From the NCBI GenBank assembly GCA_003151475.1, contig PLXQ01000054.1, positions 1 through 64,000 on the forward strand: a stretch of 64,000 nucleotides of DNA. Reading direction: 5' to 3'. Source of the stretch: Acidimicrobiaceae bacterium. Lineage in GTDB: Bacteria; Actinomycetota; Acidimicrobiia; Acidimicrobiales; UBA8190. The notes beneath the pieces are model-generated. The model did not search any database. It saw only the letters and a list, made by a program, of their open reading frames with translations, and was not told the origin of the DNA. Below, piece by piece: positions 17,797 through 26,662 of the stretch (the first letter of the stretch is position 1; every line of letters begins with the position of its first letter). A program made the position numbers and the translations under genes.

Positions 17797-19158
17797 ATGC
17801 TCCGACCCACGGGGACCGAGGCCGACGGCGACCCCAGTGAAGGCTCAGAGGTTCCCGGCGCATCCGAGGCAGGGGCCGGACCACCGCCCGACTCGATTGG
17901 TCCGGGCCAGGGATCTCTGTCACTCGTCGAGCGTGTCGTCGGACCCTCGCGCGCCGTATGGAAGTTCCTGGGGCGACGCTCGCTCGCCAGGGCCTCCCGG
18001 GCCGTGCCCCGCACGCTGCGCTTCATGAGGGCGGCGGCGATGACCGGCGAAGTCTCCAACGGCGTGCCGGCGCCGCGCCTGTCGTTGGGGCTGGCCGCCG
18101 GCGTGGCCATGGACGAGGCCCTGCTGGCCATAGTGATGACGCCCACCCGGTTTCCTCGCCGGGCCGACTTCGCCCGGGTGAGCGGCGAACTCGCCGATGC
18201 CCGACGGATGTACTCGCGCCGGGGTTGGCTCGCTCGGCCCACGTCCTACCACCGCAGCCCGCCGCCGCTCACGGACCGGGACCTCGAAACGGGCCGCGGA
18301 TGGGCGCTCGGCCAGGGTTACGAACGGCTCACCTATGAAAGCGGGTTCTCGACACGGGCCGGCGAACCCGGCGGCGACCGGTGGATGGCCTATCAGCCGA
18401 ACCGTTGGGCCACGGCCGCCATCGTCCGGCACCGCGGCGAGCCGCGCCCGTGGGTCGTGTGCGTGCACGGGTTCTCCACGGGCTTTCCCTTCATGGACTT
18501 CATCGGTCTGCATACGGCCAAATTGCACCGTGGGCTCGGACTCAATGTGGCGTTGCCGGTACTGCCGTTGCACGGGCCTCGCAAGGTGACGCTCGTGAGC
18601 GGCGAGCCGTTCCTGTCTTTCGACATGATGAACACCGTCCACGGCTTGACGCAGGCGGTGTGGGACATCCGGCGTTTGGTGACGTGGATCAGAGACCAGG
18701 GAGCCACGTCCATCTCGCTGTACGGAGTCTCGCTCGGCGCCTACGTGGTCTCCCTCCTGGCTGGCATCGCGGATGGGTTCGATGCCGTGGTGGCCGGCAT
18801 CCCGGTGGTGGACTTTCCGTCGCTATTCCACGACCACAGCCCGATTCATATTCGCGCTCGATCGATCGAGCACCGCATCATGGGGGGCGTGGCTGAAGAC
18901 GTCTTCCGGGTGGTGTCGCCGATGAGCTTTGAGGCCAAGGTACCGCGCCATAGCCGTTACATCTTCGCTGGCTACGGCGACCGTCTGGCTTTCCCCGAGC
19001 AGGCCCAACGGCTGTGGGAGCACTGGGACAGGCCGCGTATGAGCTGGTACTCGGGGAATCACGTGGGTTATCTGTGGTCGGGCCAGGTGGTGGGGTTCCT
19101 GGCTGAATCGCTGGCGGAGTCCGGTCTCAGCCGCATTCGGCCCGTCGTCGAGAGATGA
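17797..19158 (+). CDS. Large alpha/beta hydrolase-fold protein
   Basis: This protein of about 453 aa has CVHGFSTGFPFMDF, GLNVALPVLPLHGPR, nucleophile in YGVSLGAYV, GIPVVDF and a late YGDRL...GNHVGYLW block supplying Asp and His. The first 100 residues are low complexity (Pro/Gly/Glu) then basic and helical. It resembles uncharacterised actinobacterial hydrolases, not a named lipase. The ATG is two bases after the stop of the preceding hydrolase (a GTG overlapping that stop is also possible), with GAGGAG in the overlap. The pair may act on the same lipid or polyester. Confidence 0.8.
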   Translation: MLRPTGTEADGDPSEGSEVPGASEAGAGPPPDSIGPGQGSLSLVERVVGPSRAVWKFLGRRSLARASRAVPRTLRFMRAAAMTGEVSNGVPAPRLSLGLAAGVAMDEALLAIVMTPTRFPRRADFARVSGELADARRMYSRRGWLARPTSYHRSPPPLTDRDLETGRGWALGQGYERLTYESGFSTRAGEPGGDRWMAYQPNRWATAAIVRHRGEPRPWVVCVHGFSTGFPFMDFIGLHTAKLHRGLGLNVALPVLPLHGPRKVTLVSGEPFLSFDMMNTVHGLTQAVWDIRRLVTWIRDQGATSISLYGVSLGAYVVSLLAGIADGFDAVVAGIPVVDFPSLFHDHSPIHIRARSIEHRIMGGVAEDVFRVVSPMSFEAKVPRHSRYIFAGYGDRLAFPEQAQRLWEHWDRPRMSWYSGNHVGYLWSGQVVGFLAESLAESGLSRIRPVVER

Positions 19159-19182
19159 ACGTTCGAGTCGATCGTCTGTCGT

Positions 19183-19905
19183 TCAGGCTCCGCACGACAC
19201 GGCCGGGCCTGGTTCGGTGAGCGAGTTGACCGCTTCAAGATTGCGCCGGGTGCAGTACCGGAGCCACTCGCAAGCGGCGGGGGACAATCGGTCACACACC
19301 CAATCCCAATGGAGAGAGACCATATCGCCGGGTTCAAGGTCAACCGTCAACGCCAGTCCGTTGGCGCCAGTCCGAGCCTCTTCGAGCTGTTCGTCTCCGA
19401 GGACGAGTAGCTGGCGCAGGCGGGCTGCCCCGCCGGCGAGAGTCAGGGTCCCGGACAGCGGTGACTCCCGACCGCTGTTGATCAATACGACCGTGGTCGC
19501 CCGCACGTCGGGGTCTATCACGGGAGCGCGGCGGTGCGGTATGCCTGCCAACCCGTCGATCACCATCAGGACTGCTTGGGGGTCGACCCCCATCCGCCAC
19601 AGCCCTTCAAGCATGTCCAGGGCTACGTCTCCTGAGTCGTGGAGGGCGATCTCGACCTTGCTGTCTTCGATCACTACCCGTGGATCGTCAATCCCGGCTT
19701 GGCGAGAGGCCTCCACGGCGAGGCCTGCGAGGTGGGGAACGCTGGGGATGCCATGGGCCAACAGGAACCGTTTGAGCTGAGAGGGTGTCGTGCGCCGTGC
19801 TGGACGTTGGATCAGTTCGACGCTGACTCTGGGGCTGTTCGCGGGGCGCGGATTGCGCCGCCACCGCCATTCCCCGTCCGGCCAATATCTCGGCCAGTGC
19901 CGCAC
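19183..19905 (-). CDS. Uncharacterised protein, DUF6390-like C-terminus
   Basis: The 240-codon frame reads PSVPHLAGLAVEAS, IEDSKVEIALHDSGDVAL and a C-terminal block GDMVSLHWDWVCDRLSP. That last block closely resembles the end of DUF6390 proteins, whose function is unknown. The N-terminal 35 residues look non-native. An adjoining minus frame further upstream (to 20239) has coding-like alanine/leucine-rich sequence (EILAGRGMAV), so the true gene may start there across a frameshift near 19880. It converges on the hydrolase gene. Confidence 0.5.
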   Translation of the reverse strand: MRHWPRYWPDGEWRWRRNPRPANSPRVSVELIQRPARRTTPSQLKRFLLAHGIPSVPHLAGLAVEASRQAGIDDPRVVIEDSKVEIALHDSGDVALDMLEGLWRMGVDPQAVLMVIDGLAGIPHRRAPVIDPDVRATTVVLINSGRESPLSGTLTLAGGAARLRQLLVLGDEQLEEARTGANGLALTVDLEPGDMVSLHWDWVCDRLSPAACEWLRYCTRRNLEAVNSLTEPGPAVSCGA

Positions 19906-20519
19906 CCGCCTGGTCGAGGGCTGCGAAGTCTACATCGCGCCGTGGCTCACCCAATTGGTGGACCCCGGAATGGTCGACAAGACCCGTTCCGGTTCCACCG
20001 CTATCGGCGAGAAGGAGAGCGGCCGCACCGACGGACGGCGTGCTCAGTCGCGTGGCCAGCTCGTCGAATGACGCTGGAGCGAGCCAGGCCACGAGCGCGC
20101 CGGCCTGACTGAGGGCTACCAATGCTCGTGCCGTGGACAGCGGATCGCGGCAGAGGCGCTCAAAGGACGACGGCCTCGAATCGCCGGTCCAGTCCCGGAG
20201 GTAGTGCCGAGAGGCGGCTCGGGGGTGATCGCGCGCCACCGTCGCCTCGGTCCAGAGGAGCGCGAATGTTCATGTCGTGGATCCGCCAGGATGGCGCGCT
20301 GCGACACCGGCGCGGGGACGGGTCGCGTCGCCACCGCACGAGATTCGAGGACGCGAAGGCACACCGGATAGGGCTAGCCAAAGAAAAGACGGCAGATCGC
20401 GAAGGAAACGTGCAGGCATCAGGTGATGACCATGCTCTCGACCGCATCGGTGACGATCTCGGTCCGGGTGCACATGGAGGAGTTTTGGTGAACGATGACC
20501 GGCCGTGCGCACCACACCT
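19906..20519. other. Possible frameshifted 5' part of the upstream gene, otherwise unassigned
   Basis: Minus-strand frame 19906-20239 is compatible with coding (STARALVALSQAGALVAW, EILAGRGMAV) and could be the start of the gene ending at 19183. From 20240 to 20519 I recognise nothing. Confidence 0.35.
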
Positions 20520-20951
20520 TCAGGTGGTCTTGGCGATCAGGACGTGGCACCCTGCCTTGTGGGCCACTCTGTTGGGCACTGACCCCAAGATGCGTCGAGT
20601 TCCTCGCATGCCCTTGCTGCCCACGACGATGAGATCGGCTCTTATCTCATCGGCTCGTCGAACAATCACCTCTGCAGGATCCCCGACAGCAGTATGAATG
20701 TCCACGTCGATGCCTTGGACTTCGTTGGCCACTTTCTCGAGCATACGATGCGCCGCTTGGCTTCTCTGCGCCCCGCCGGACGGGTCAACGACGTGGACTC
20801 CGCCGGCTGGCACCGTGACGCCGCTGGCCGAAGGAACTCCAGCCACCAAATGCAGTGTGCCACCGCTCTCGCGGATGAGTTGAACGGCGAGAGCCACCGC
20901 CGCACGTGCGGTGTCTGAACCATCGGTTCCTACGACAATAGTGGAGAACAT
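20520..20951 (-). CDS. Universal stress protein (UspA family)
   Basis: This 143-aa protein is a complete USP: MFSTIVVGTDGSDTARAAV at the N-terminus and the nucleotide-binding G-2x-G-9x-G-S as VGSKGMRGTRRILGS. It ends with a valine-rich strand before KTT. Its ATG lies inside the 3' end of the zinc-ribbon gene, a 22-bp overlap, so the two are co-transcribed. Together with the other USP copies this marks the area as stress-related. Confidence 0.93.
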   Translation of the reverse strand: MFSTIVVGTDGSDTARAAVALAVQLIRESGGTLHLVAGVPSASGVTVPAGGVHVVDPSGGAQRSQAAHRMLEKVANEVQGIDVDIHTAVGDPAEVIVRRADEIRADLIVVGSKGMRGTRRILGSVPNRVAHKAGCHVLIAKTT

Positions 20952-21292
20952 TCGACACCAGCCTCCCGTGCCGAGGAGTAGAGCTCGGACTCGATGTCGC
21001 CCCATCCTACGTCGTCCGCAGGGCCCGAGTCGCGGGAGCCATTGACGGCCACGGCCGAAGAAACATCGTTGCGGCGCGTGGAGACCTCCCGAAGGTCGGA
21101 GCACGTGCGGCGTCCAAACTGACACTCCGGACATGTCTGAGGATCGACAAGACTGGCCCAACCGCGCGCCAGGTGCCAGCACAGCCTGCAGTCCTGGCAC
21201 GAGAAGTTGATTCCTTCGCTCGTGGCAACCGGCATGAGCCGCCTGCCCCCACATCCCGGACACTGCGTCAAAACGAGCACTGGTCCGATCAT
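20930..21292 (-). CDS. Small zinc-ribbon protein
   Basis: This protein of about 120 aa has three Cys pairs: CPGCGG, CQDCRLCW and CPECQFG. The first two probably form one zinc ribbon (Cys-x2-Cys...Cys-x2-Cys). The rest is acidic and likely unstructured. I have seen short proteins of this type next to USP genes in actinobacteria, but no function is known. GGAAAGGAC lies upstream of the GTG/ATG pair at 21295/21292. It overlaps the USP gene. Confidence 0.72.
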   Translation of the reverse strand: MIGPVLVLTQCPGCGGRRLMPVATSEGINFSCQDCRLCWHLARGWASLVDPQTCPECQFGRRTCSDLREVSTRRNDVSSAVAVNGSRDSGPADDVGWGDIESELYSSAREAGVECSPLLS

Positions 21293-21388
21293 CACTGCCG
21301 TCCTTTCCTGCGATTACCGTCCGTGTGCAACTCAGCCCATTCCCGCGTTCACCTCAGCGACGCGCGATGGGATACGGCTGCCTAACCG

Positions 21389-21640
21389 CTACCCGTCCTC
21401 CCAAGACTCGTCGAACTGATAGGTGTCACCCTGGTACACGGTGACCTCGGTGATCTTCCCGCGGTGAATCTCAAAGTCGACCGCGGCAATCACATCCAAG
21501 TCTTTTCCGTTTCTCGTCGCTGTTTCGCGCTGAAGGACCACCGTGCGCTTCGGGGCGAACGGGGTGGAGGTATTCAAGGATCTCCTCATGGGCATTTCTG
21601 CCAGCCGCGTTTCGATCTCATCCAACCACTGCCCGGCTGG
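21389..21640 (-). pseudogene. SnoaL-like / NTF2-fold protein, 5' part unclear
   Basis: The readable part is KRTVVLQRETATRNGKDL, VIAAVDFEIHRGKITEVT, VYQGDTYQFDESW, the second half of a SnoaL-like small-molecule-binding domain. The expected first half (a Trp-rich helix pair) is only hinted at (GPAGQWLDEIETRL) and no good start is visible. It is either truncated or frameshifted; family members are about 120-140 aa. Confidence 0.5.
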
Positions 21641-21894
21641 CCCAACTAGAGGCGAACGTCCCGATCCGGACCGGTAACGACACCCCCCGGCTTGCCCCGG
21701 AGCGCCGCTGCCACTCGCAGCGTCAGCCGCGGTGGAGAGAGTGGCTCCAGGGTCCGGACTCGTAGAGGACCGCTGTGATCTTCTGCCGACGTTCGCGAGA
21801 AACGGCGTCTGGGCATGGGCCGCGGCCTCCGTTGAAGAGCGTGCTCCTACGCGCCCTATGGTGCACTTATCAAACACAATGCGGGAGGAAACCG

Positions 21895-23349
21895 ATGGAG
21901 CGGATGAATGCGCTCGACGCCGAGTTTCTCCACCTGGAGGACGGCATCGGCCATATGCACATCGGCGCGGTGTGCGTGTTTGCCGATCCACCCCCGTCGT
22001 ACGAGGACATCGCGGGAATGATCGCCGCCAAGCTGCAACTCATACCCCGGTACCGCCAGCGAGTGCGTTCGGTGCCGTTCGAGCTGGGCCGACCCATCTG
22101 GGTCGACGATCCCCACTTCGCTCTTGCGTACCACATCCGCCACACGGCACTTCCCGCACCGGGTGATGATGCGTCACTTTGCCGTCTGATGGGACGGATC
22201 ATGTCCCAGCCGCTCGACCGTGACCGACCTTTGTGGGAGACGTGGCTCGTCGAGGGTCTCGATGGCGGGCGCTGGGCGCTCGTGTTCAAGGTCCACCACT
22301 GCATGGTCGACGGCATCGCTGGGGTCGGACTTCTCCGGGCGCTGCTGGACTTGGAGATCAACACCAAGGTCGGGGATCCCGAGCCATGGGAACCCCAGTC
22401 GGAACCCGGCGCCGTGCTCAAAGTCCTCGACGCCTGGGGTGCCCTCGCCACCAGCGTCGTGTCCAGCGTACGCGGGGTACCCCGAGCTCTCACCCATCCG
22501 TCGGACACGATCCGCTCCGCCGTCGGTACTGCCCGGGGGATCGCACGTTTCGCTGGTGACCTCGGCGCCACGCCTCCGCTGTCGATCGAGGGCAGCATCG
22601 GCCCCCATCGCACCTGGGCTCAATCGTCCGCCAGCCTCGAAGACGTACGAACGATCCGTTCGGTGTTCGGCGGCACGATCAACGACGTCGTGCTCGCCGC
22701 GGTCAGCGGCGGCTACCGGGAATTGCTCCTCTCCAGAGGCGAGGACGCAGACAGGGCACTCGTCCGCTCCCTGGTGCCGGTATCGACGCGGCACGACGAT
22801 AGTCATGGCGTGCCCGACAATCGGGTCTCGACCCTGCTCTACGACCTGCCTGTTCAGATCGCTGATCCGGTGGAACGACTCGAGCTGGTCCACGAGCAGA
22901 TGACCAAGCTGAAGGCGTCCCATATGGCCGAAGCCGGCGAGACGGTCGCCGCCATCGGCAACCTGGCTCCGCCCATGGTCGTTGGTGCGGTGAGCCGGAT
23001 GACGATTCGTGCTTTTCACCGACTCCCGCAACGCTCGATCAACACCGTGACCACCAACGTGCCCGGACCGCAGTTCCCCCTCTATTGCCTCGGTCACGAG
23101 ATGCTCGAGTACCGCCCCTTCGTCCCCATCAGCCATGGATTCCGAGTGAGCACGGCCATCCTCTCCTACAACGGCCGCCTTTTCTTCGGTGTCACCGGTG
23201 ACTACACGACAGCATCCGACGTCAACGTGCTTGCCGTGGCGGCGTCGGCCGGCATCTCACAGCTCCGCGAGCGCGCCCTCATCCGACCCGGCAAGACCCG
23301 GCATCGCAAAACTCGATCCGCCACGACTCAAGCCGAGACGAAGGTATGA
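21895..23349 (+). CDS. Wax ester synthase / diacylglycerol acyltransferase (WS/DGAT)
   Basis: This 484-aa bifunctional acyltransferase makes triacylglycerols or wax esters from acyl-CoA. The catalytic motif is HHCMVDG (His134, His135, Asp139, Gly140), the PLW motif is at 112-114, and the later NDVVLAAVSGGYRE and NVPGPQFPLY blocks are family hallmarks. Length matches the family. ATG 21895 follows GGGAGG at five to six bases. A second, diverged paralogue lies 1.6 kb away on the other strand. It implies storage-lipid accumulation. Confidence 0.95.
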   Translation: MERMNALDAEFLHLEDGIGHMHIGAVCVFADPPPSYEDIAGMIAAKLQLIPRYRQRVRSVPFELGRPIWVDDPHFALAYHIRHTALPAPGDDASLCRLMGRIMSQPLDRDRPLWETWLVEGLDGGRWALVFKVHHCMVDGIAGVGLLRALLDLEINTKVGDPEPWEPQSEPGAVLKVLDAWGALATSVVSSVRGVPRALTHPSDTIRSAVGTARGIARFAGDLGATPPLSIEGSIGPHRTWAQSSASLEDVRTIRSVFGGTINDVVLAAVSGGYRELLLSRGEDADRALVRSLVPVSTRHDDSHGVPDNRVSTLLYDLPVQIADPVERLELVHEQMTKLKASHMAEAGETVAAIGNLAPPMVVGAVSRMTIRAFHRLPQRSINTVTTNVPGPQFPLYCLGHEMLEYRPFVPISHGFRVSTAILSYNGRLFFGVTGDYTTASDVNVLAVAASAGISQLRERALIRPGKTRHRKTRSATTQAETKV

Positions 23350-23504
23350 ATTGAGGAGTGCAAAAAAACGGTTCATGCCCGAGCGCATGGTCGTTGCCTG
23401 CTCCGCCAGCGACAACCTCCCCCGCCGAGCGAAGCCCACGAGCCAGATCCCTCCCGGGACGAGTGAAGGAGAATGACCCGTCTACCGGGCGGCCCCGGCG
23501 CACA

Positions 23505-24407
23505 TCACTCGGTCATCGCCAGAGTCTCGGCTGCTTCGGCCGGCGGATCGATGCTCACCTCCGCCTGTTCCAACCGAAGCGTCATTCCCTCCGCCGCCAG
23601 TACCGGAGACTGTCGCCCAGTCCACAGGGACTGCGCCTCGTCACGAAGAGATTCGAGTTCCATGTCGGTGTGTCCGGGGTCGTGATGAAACATCAGGAGT
23701 CGTTCCACCTGCGCGGCACGGGCGAAGCTCACGGCGTGATCGATGCTCGAATGACCCCACCCCGCATGGGAGCCGTACTCCTCACCCGAGTACTGAGAGT
23801 CATGGAGAAGCACATCGGCGCCCTCGGCCACCCGGTAGCCGGATATCCAATCGGGCTCGAGCTGCCGAAGGTCGACGCCCAGGGAGGGCTCATGATCGGG
23901 GATGTAGGCGAGGGTGCGGTCGTCCGCCGTCACCCGGAATCCCAACGTGGGACCTTGGTGCACCACGGGGTATCTCGCCACCAGGGCTGAACCGATCATC
24001 CACGGTTCGTCGGGGACGTCGTGGAAGATCGGGCGGGATGGAACATCCGACAGGTGTACCGGGAACAGGGGCGGGGACACGTAGGACGCCACCCGGGTGG
24101 CCAGACTGTAGTTCGGCGACGACGGGCCCCAAATGTGCAGTTCAATGTCGTCCGACCAAAACGGGAGAAAGAACGCCAGTCCTTGCAGATGGTCAAGGTG
24201 GAGATGGGTCAACAAAACATGGATGGCCTGAGGACGGTGCACAGCAAGGATGCGGCCGAGCGGACGTATGCCGGAACCGGCATCCAGGACGATCACGATG
24301 TCCTCGTCGACGTTCAGCTCGACACAGGAGGTGTTGCCGCCGTAGCGTACGGTGTCCGGCGAGGGAGCAGGAAGCGACCCGCGACACCCCCACACCCGGG
24401 CCCTCAC
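23505..24407 (-). CDS. MBL-fold metallohydrolase
   Basis: This 300-aa protein has the metallo-beta-lactamase motif THLHLDH (His68, His70, Asp72, His73) followed by an RNase Z/phosphodiesterase-like layout: RYGGNTSCVEL, LDAGSGIRPLG, LHDSQYSGEEY and FHHDPGHTD. Such enzymes cleave phosphodiesters or related bonds, including cyclic nucleotides. The GTG start overlaps the stop of the PAS protein (GTGA), so it may be regulated by or act with that sensor. I read it as a signalling phosphodiesterase candidate, unproven. Confidence 0.88.
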   Translation of the reverse strand: MRARVWGCRGSLPAPSPDTVRYGGNTSCVELNVDEDIVIVLDAGSGIRPLGRILAVHRPQAIHVLLTHLHLDHLQGLAFFLPFWSDDIELHIWGPSSPNYSLATRVASYVSPPLFPVHLSDVPSRPIFHDVPDEPWMIGSALVARYPVVHQGPTLGFRVTADDRTLAYIPDHEPSLGVDLRQLEPDWISGYRVAEGADVLLHDSQYSGEEYGSHAGWGHSSIDHAVSFARAAQVERLLMFHHDPGHTDMELESLRDEAQSLWTGRQSPVLAAEGMTLRLEQAEVSIDPPAEAAETLAMTE

Positions 24408-24952
24408 CCGTCCTCGTTCCAGAACACCGACACGGCACCGGCAAGATCGTTCACATGGGCGAACAGCGGGAAGGATGTGGCCTGGATGGTTCGTTTGACG
24501 CCATCAAGACCCGTGATGCGAAACCGGGCATGCTCCGGGCGCCGCTCTCTCATCGTGTCGACCAGTGGAAGATCGCTCACCGTGATGCGATTCCCGTCGA
24601 GGTCCTCGGGTTGGAACATCGTCCCGCCCCACTGATCCGGACCGATGGGCCCGGTCACCGCGAAGCTCTGGCCCAGCAGCGTTTCGGCGGCCTCGTTGTA
24701 GAAGACCAAGACACCGTGGACGTCAACGACGAACATCGGCGTGGCCAGATTGCTCGCCAACTCCCGCGCCAAGATCAGAAGCAGACTCTTGTTCTTGTTG
24801 GCCTCCACGCCGAGAGCGTCGCGAGCGGCGGCAAATGCCGCTTTCGTCGTGCGGCGCGTGCCGTCCCACGTGTCAGACCGATCAGGACACGAGGGGCGGG
24901 CTCCTACACCCGGTGCTGTCCTGTCCGCGGACTCAGCGACAAAAGGACCCAT
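24404..24952 (-). CDS. PAS-domain protein
   Basis: This 182-aa protein has a single PAS domain from about residue 60: LASNLATPMFVVDVHGVLVF, YNEAAETLLGQSFA, then the core of RFRITGLDGVKRTIQATSFP and a final AGAVSVFWNEDG strand. No kinase, cyclase or HTH domain is attached. The first 50 residues look non-conserved, so the true start may be internal. Overlap with the MBL gene suggests a two-protein module that senses a ligand or redox state and controls a hydrolase. Confidence 0.8.
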   Translation of the reverse strand: MGPFVAESADRTAPGVGARPSCPDRSDTWDGTRRTTKAAFAAARDALGVEANKNKSLLLILARELASNLATPMFVVDVHGVLVFYNEAAETLLGQSFAVTGPIGPDQWGGTMFQPEDLDGNRITVSDLPLVDTMRERRPEHARFRITGLDGVKRTIQATSFPLFAHVNDLAGAVSVFWNEDG

Positions 24953-24970
24953 ATCGCCAGAAAGAGCAGG

Positions 24971-26404
24971 TCAGAGCTCTGATCGTGGTGCTGCAGCCTT
25001 CAAGACTTCGCGCATCGGAACCTGCACCGGAACGTGGTCACCGGCGAGCGTGAGGATCTCCTCGAACCCTTCACGCAGACACTCGATGAGCACCAATGCG
25101 TCGGGGACGGCGGCGGTGTCGATGGTCACGCCGACACAGCAGACGCCGTTGTAGGACAGCAACGTCAGATTGACCGCAGAACCGATCGTGGGTCCGAAGG
25201 CCACGTACCGCTCCAGTCGGGCGCCGGCCAGATGCACAGGGAATGAGAAGCCGGGAACGTCGCTGGCCACGAAGTCGACGTGCTTGAGCATGCTCCCCAC
25301 CGTGCCTCGCGGCAGCATGTTGAGGACTCCGGCGATCACATTGGTCAGCGGGAGCGACCGTTCAGCTCGCGCCATCAGACACAGGCGGTTCATGTCCTTG
25401 ATTCGAGATACCGGATCCGGGTCGGAGATGGGTAGCGCAAAGCGGATCAGCGTGATCCGATTTCCCCCTATCGGATCTTCGGGTGTGCGGATGCTTATGG
25501 GAAGCGTCACTCGCAGTCTCTCGGCGGCGACTCCGTGCTGTTGGTGGTAGCGGTGGAAGCCCCCGGCTACGGCAGCCATGAAGCAATCGTTCACCGTTCC
25601 GCCGGCCGCACCGGCAGCTCTCTTGAGATCGGCGAGGCCCACCTCGAGCATGTGGAGGCGTCGATCCAAGCCCCGTTCGGTCATGAGCGGTGACAGCGTG
25701 GCGCGCACCGGTGCCACCGTGCGGCCGATCGACATCGCCGTCTCGACGACCTCGTTCATGCTCGTCAGCGGATGGCGCGCTGCGTGCACAGCGGACTGCG
25801 CGACTATCCCGGCCCCGTGGCCGACCGCACCAGCGAATCGCTCCCAATCCCGGGTCAGACTCTGGCGCACAAGCTCGCCCGTCCCGACGTGCTCACCGTC
25901 CGGTCGAGCGGCCTCGACATCGGGTGCGGCGGCCATGGGATCGATATCGAACAGCAAGAGCGCCAGCTGCATTCCCCCCAGACCGTCGGTCAGCGAGTGG
26001 TGCACCTTCATCACCAGAGCGGCCCGGCCGCCCTCCAAGTGCTCCACCAACGTGAACTCCCAGAGCGGGCGGGATCGGTCAAACGTCGTCATGGCGGCGA
26101 TGCGGGCCAGGGCGATGACGGTGCTGGGGGTGTGGGGCGCCGGCGAGTCCATCCGGCGGAGATGCCACGAAAGGTCGAAAGTGCCGTCCACCGTCCAGCG
26201 GGGTGTGGCCAGTCGCGCCGGCGGCTCCAGTACCTGCTGTCGGAACATCGGGATCAGCCGAGTCGCCTGTTCGAGCTTGGCCACGAACACATCCCAATCG
26301 GGGCTGCATTCGAGCCACGCCACGGCGACCACGGTCGATCGCAGGATGGGGTCTTTCTCCATGTACCAGGAGAAGGCGTCACTGTCCCTCATAAACGCAT
26401 CCAT
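24971..26404 (-). CDS. WS/DGAT acyltransferase, second paralogue
   Basis: This 477-aa protein has catalytic HHSLTDG (His135, His136, Asp140, Gly141), PLW at 113-115, GGTVNDCFMAAVAGG and DVPGFSFPVHLAGA. It is more diverged than the copy at 21.9 kb and has a longer linker after the active site. ATG 26404 has AGGGG five bases upstream. It is divergent from the MFS gene, and a DosR-like palindrome lies in the shared upstream region. It lies directly upstream of the PAS/MBL pair, 18 bp apart. Confidence 0.94.
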   Translation of the reverse strand: MDAFMRDSDAFSWYMEKDPILRSTVVAVAWLECSPDWDVFVAKLEQATRLIPMFRQQVLEPPARLATPRWTVDGTFDLSWHLRRMDSPAPHTPSTVIALARIAAMTTFDRSRPLWEFTLVEHLEGGRAALVMKVHHSLTDGLGGMQLALLLFDIDPMAAAPDVEAARPDGEHVGTGELVRQSLTRDWERFAGAVGHGAGIVAQSAVHAARHPLTSMNEVVETAMSIGRTVAPVRATLSPLMTERGLDRRLHMLEVGLADLKRAAGAAGGTVNDCFMAAVAGGFHRYHQQHGVAAERLRVTLPISIRTPEDPIGGNRITLIRFALPISDPDPVSRIKDMNRLCLMARAERSLPLTNVIAGVLNMLPRGTVGSMLKHVDFVASDVPGFSFPVHLAGARLERYVAFGPTIGSAVNLTLLSYNGVCCVGVTIDTAAVPDALVLIECLREGFEEILTLAGDHVPVQVPMREVLKAAAPRSEL

Positions 26405-26520
26405 CTCCACCCCTCTCGGTGGTTCACTGGTCTCACGGTGGGCTCGGAACGCTTCGCCGGGGAAGAGGCGAACGTCATATTCTCACTGGCGACGGGGCCC
26501 ATTGGGGGGGGGTCGAGGTT

Positions 26521-26535
26521 GGGACGTTCGACCCT
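26521..26535. promoter_or_regulatory. DosR/DevR-like box between divergent WS/DGAT and MFS genes
   Basis: GGGACGTTCGACCCT has the palindromic GGGAC-N5-CCCT layout of DosR-type sites, with two differences from GGGACTTTCGGCCCT. It lies about 117 bp before the WS/DGAT start and 128 bp before the MFS start. Confidence 0.4.
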
Positions 26536-26662
26536 GGGTCGTGCTGGTCGAAACCCTTACGATCGAACTCAACAAGAGCTCGTTGCGCCTGGATGCCAGG
26601 GGAGTGGGGTACCCGGGCGAATGGGCCACGAACGTCAGTTCGGCTCGACAGAGGGGAATTCG

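Noticed and set aside
22174-23136. 320-codon minus frame
   Set aside because: Antisense shadow of the WS/DGAT gene.
25772-26662. Long in-frame extension upstream of the MFS gene
   Set aside because: It is antisense to the WS/DGAT gene. The MFS start at 26663 has a ribosome site and matches the family.
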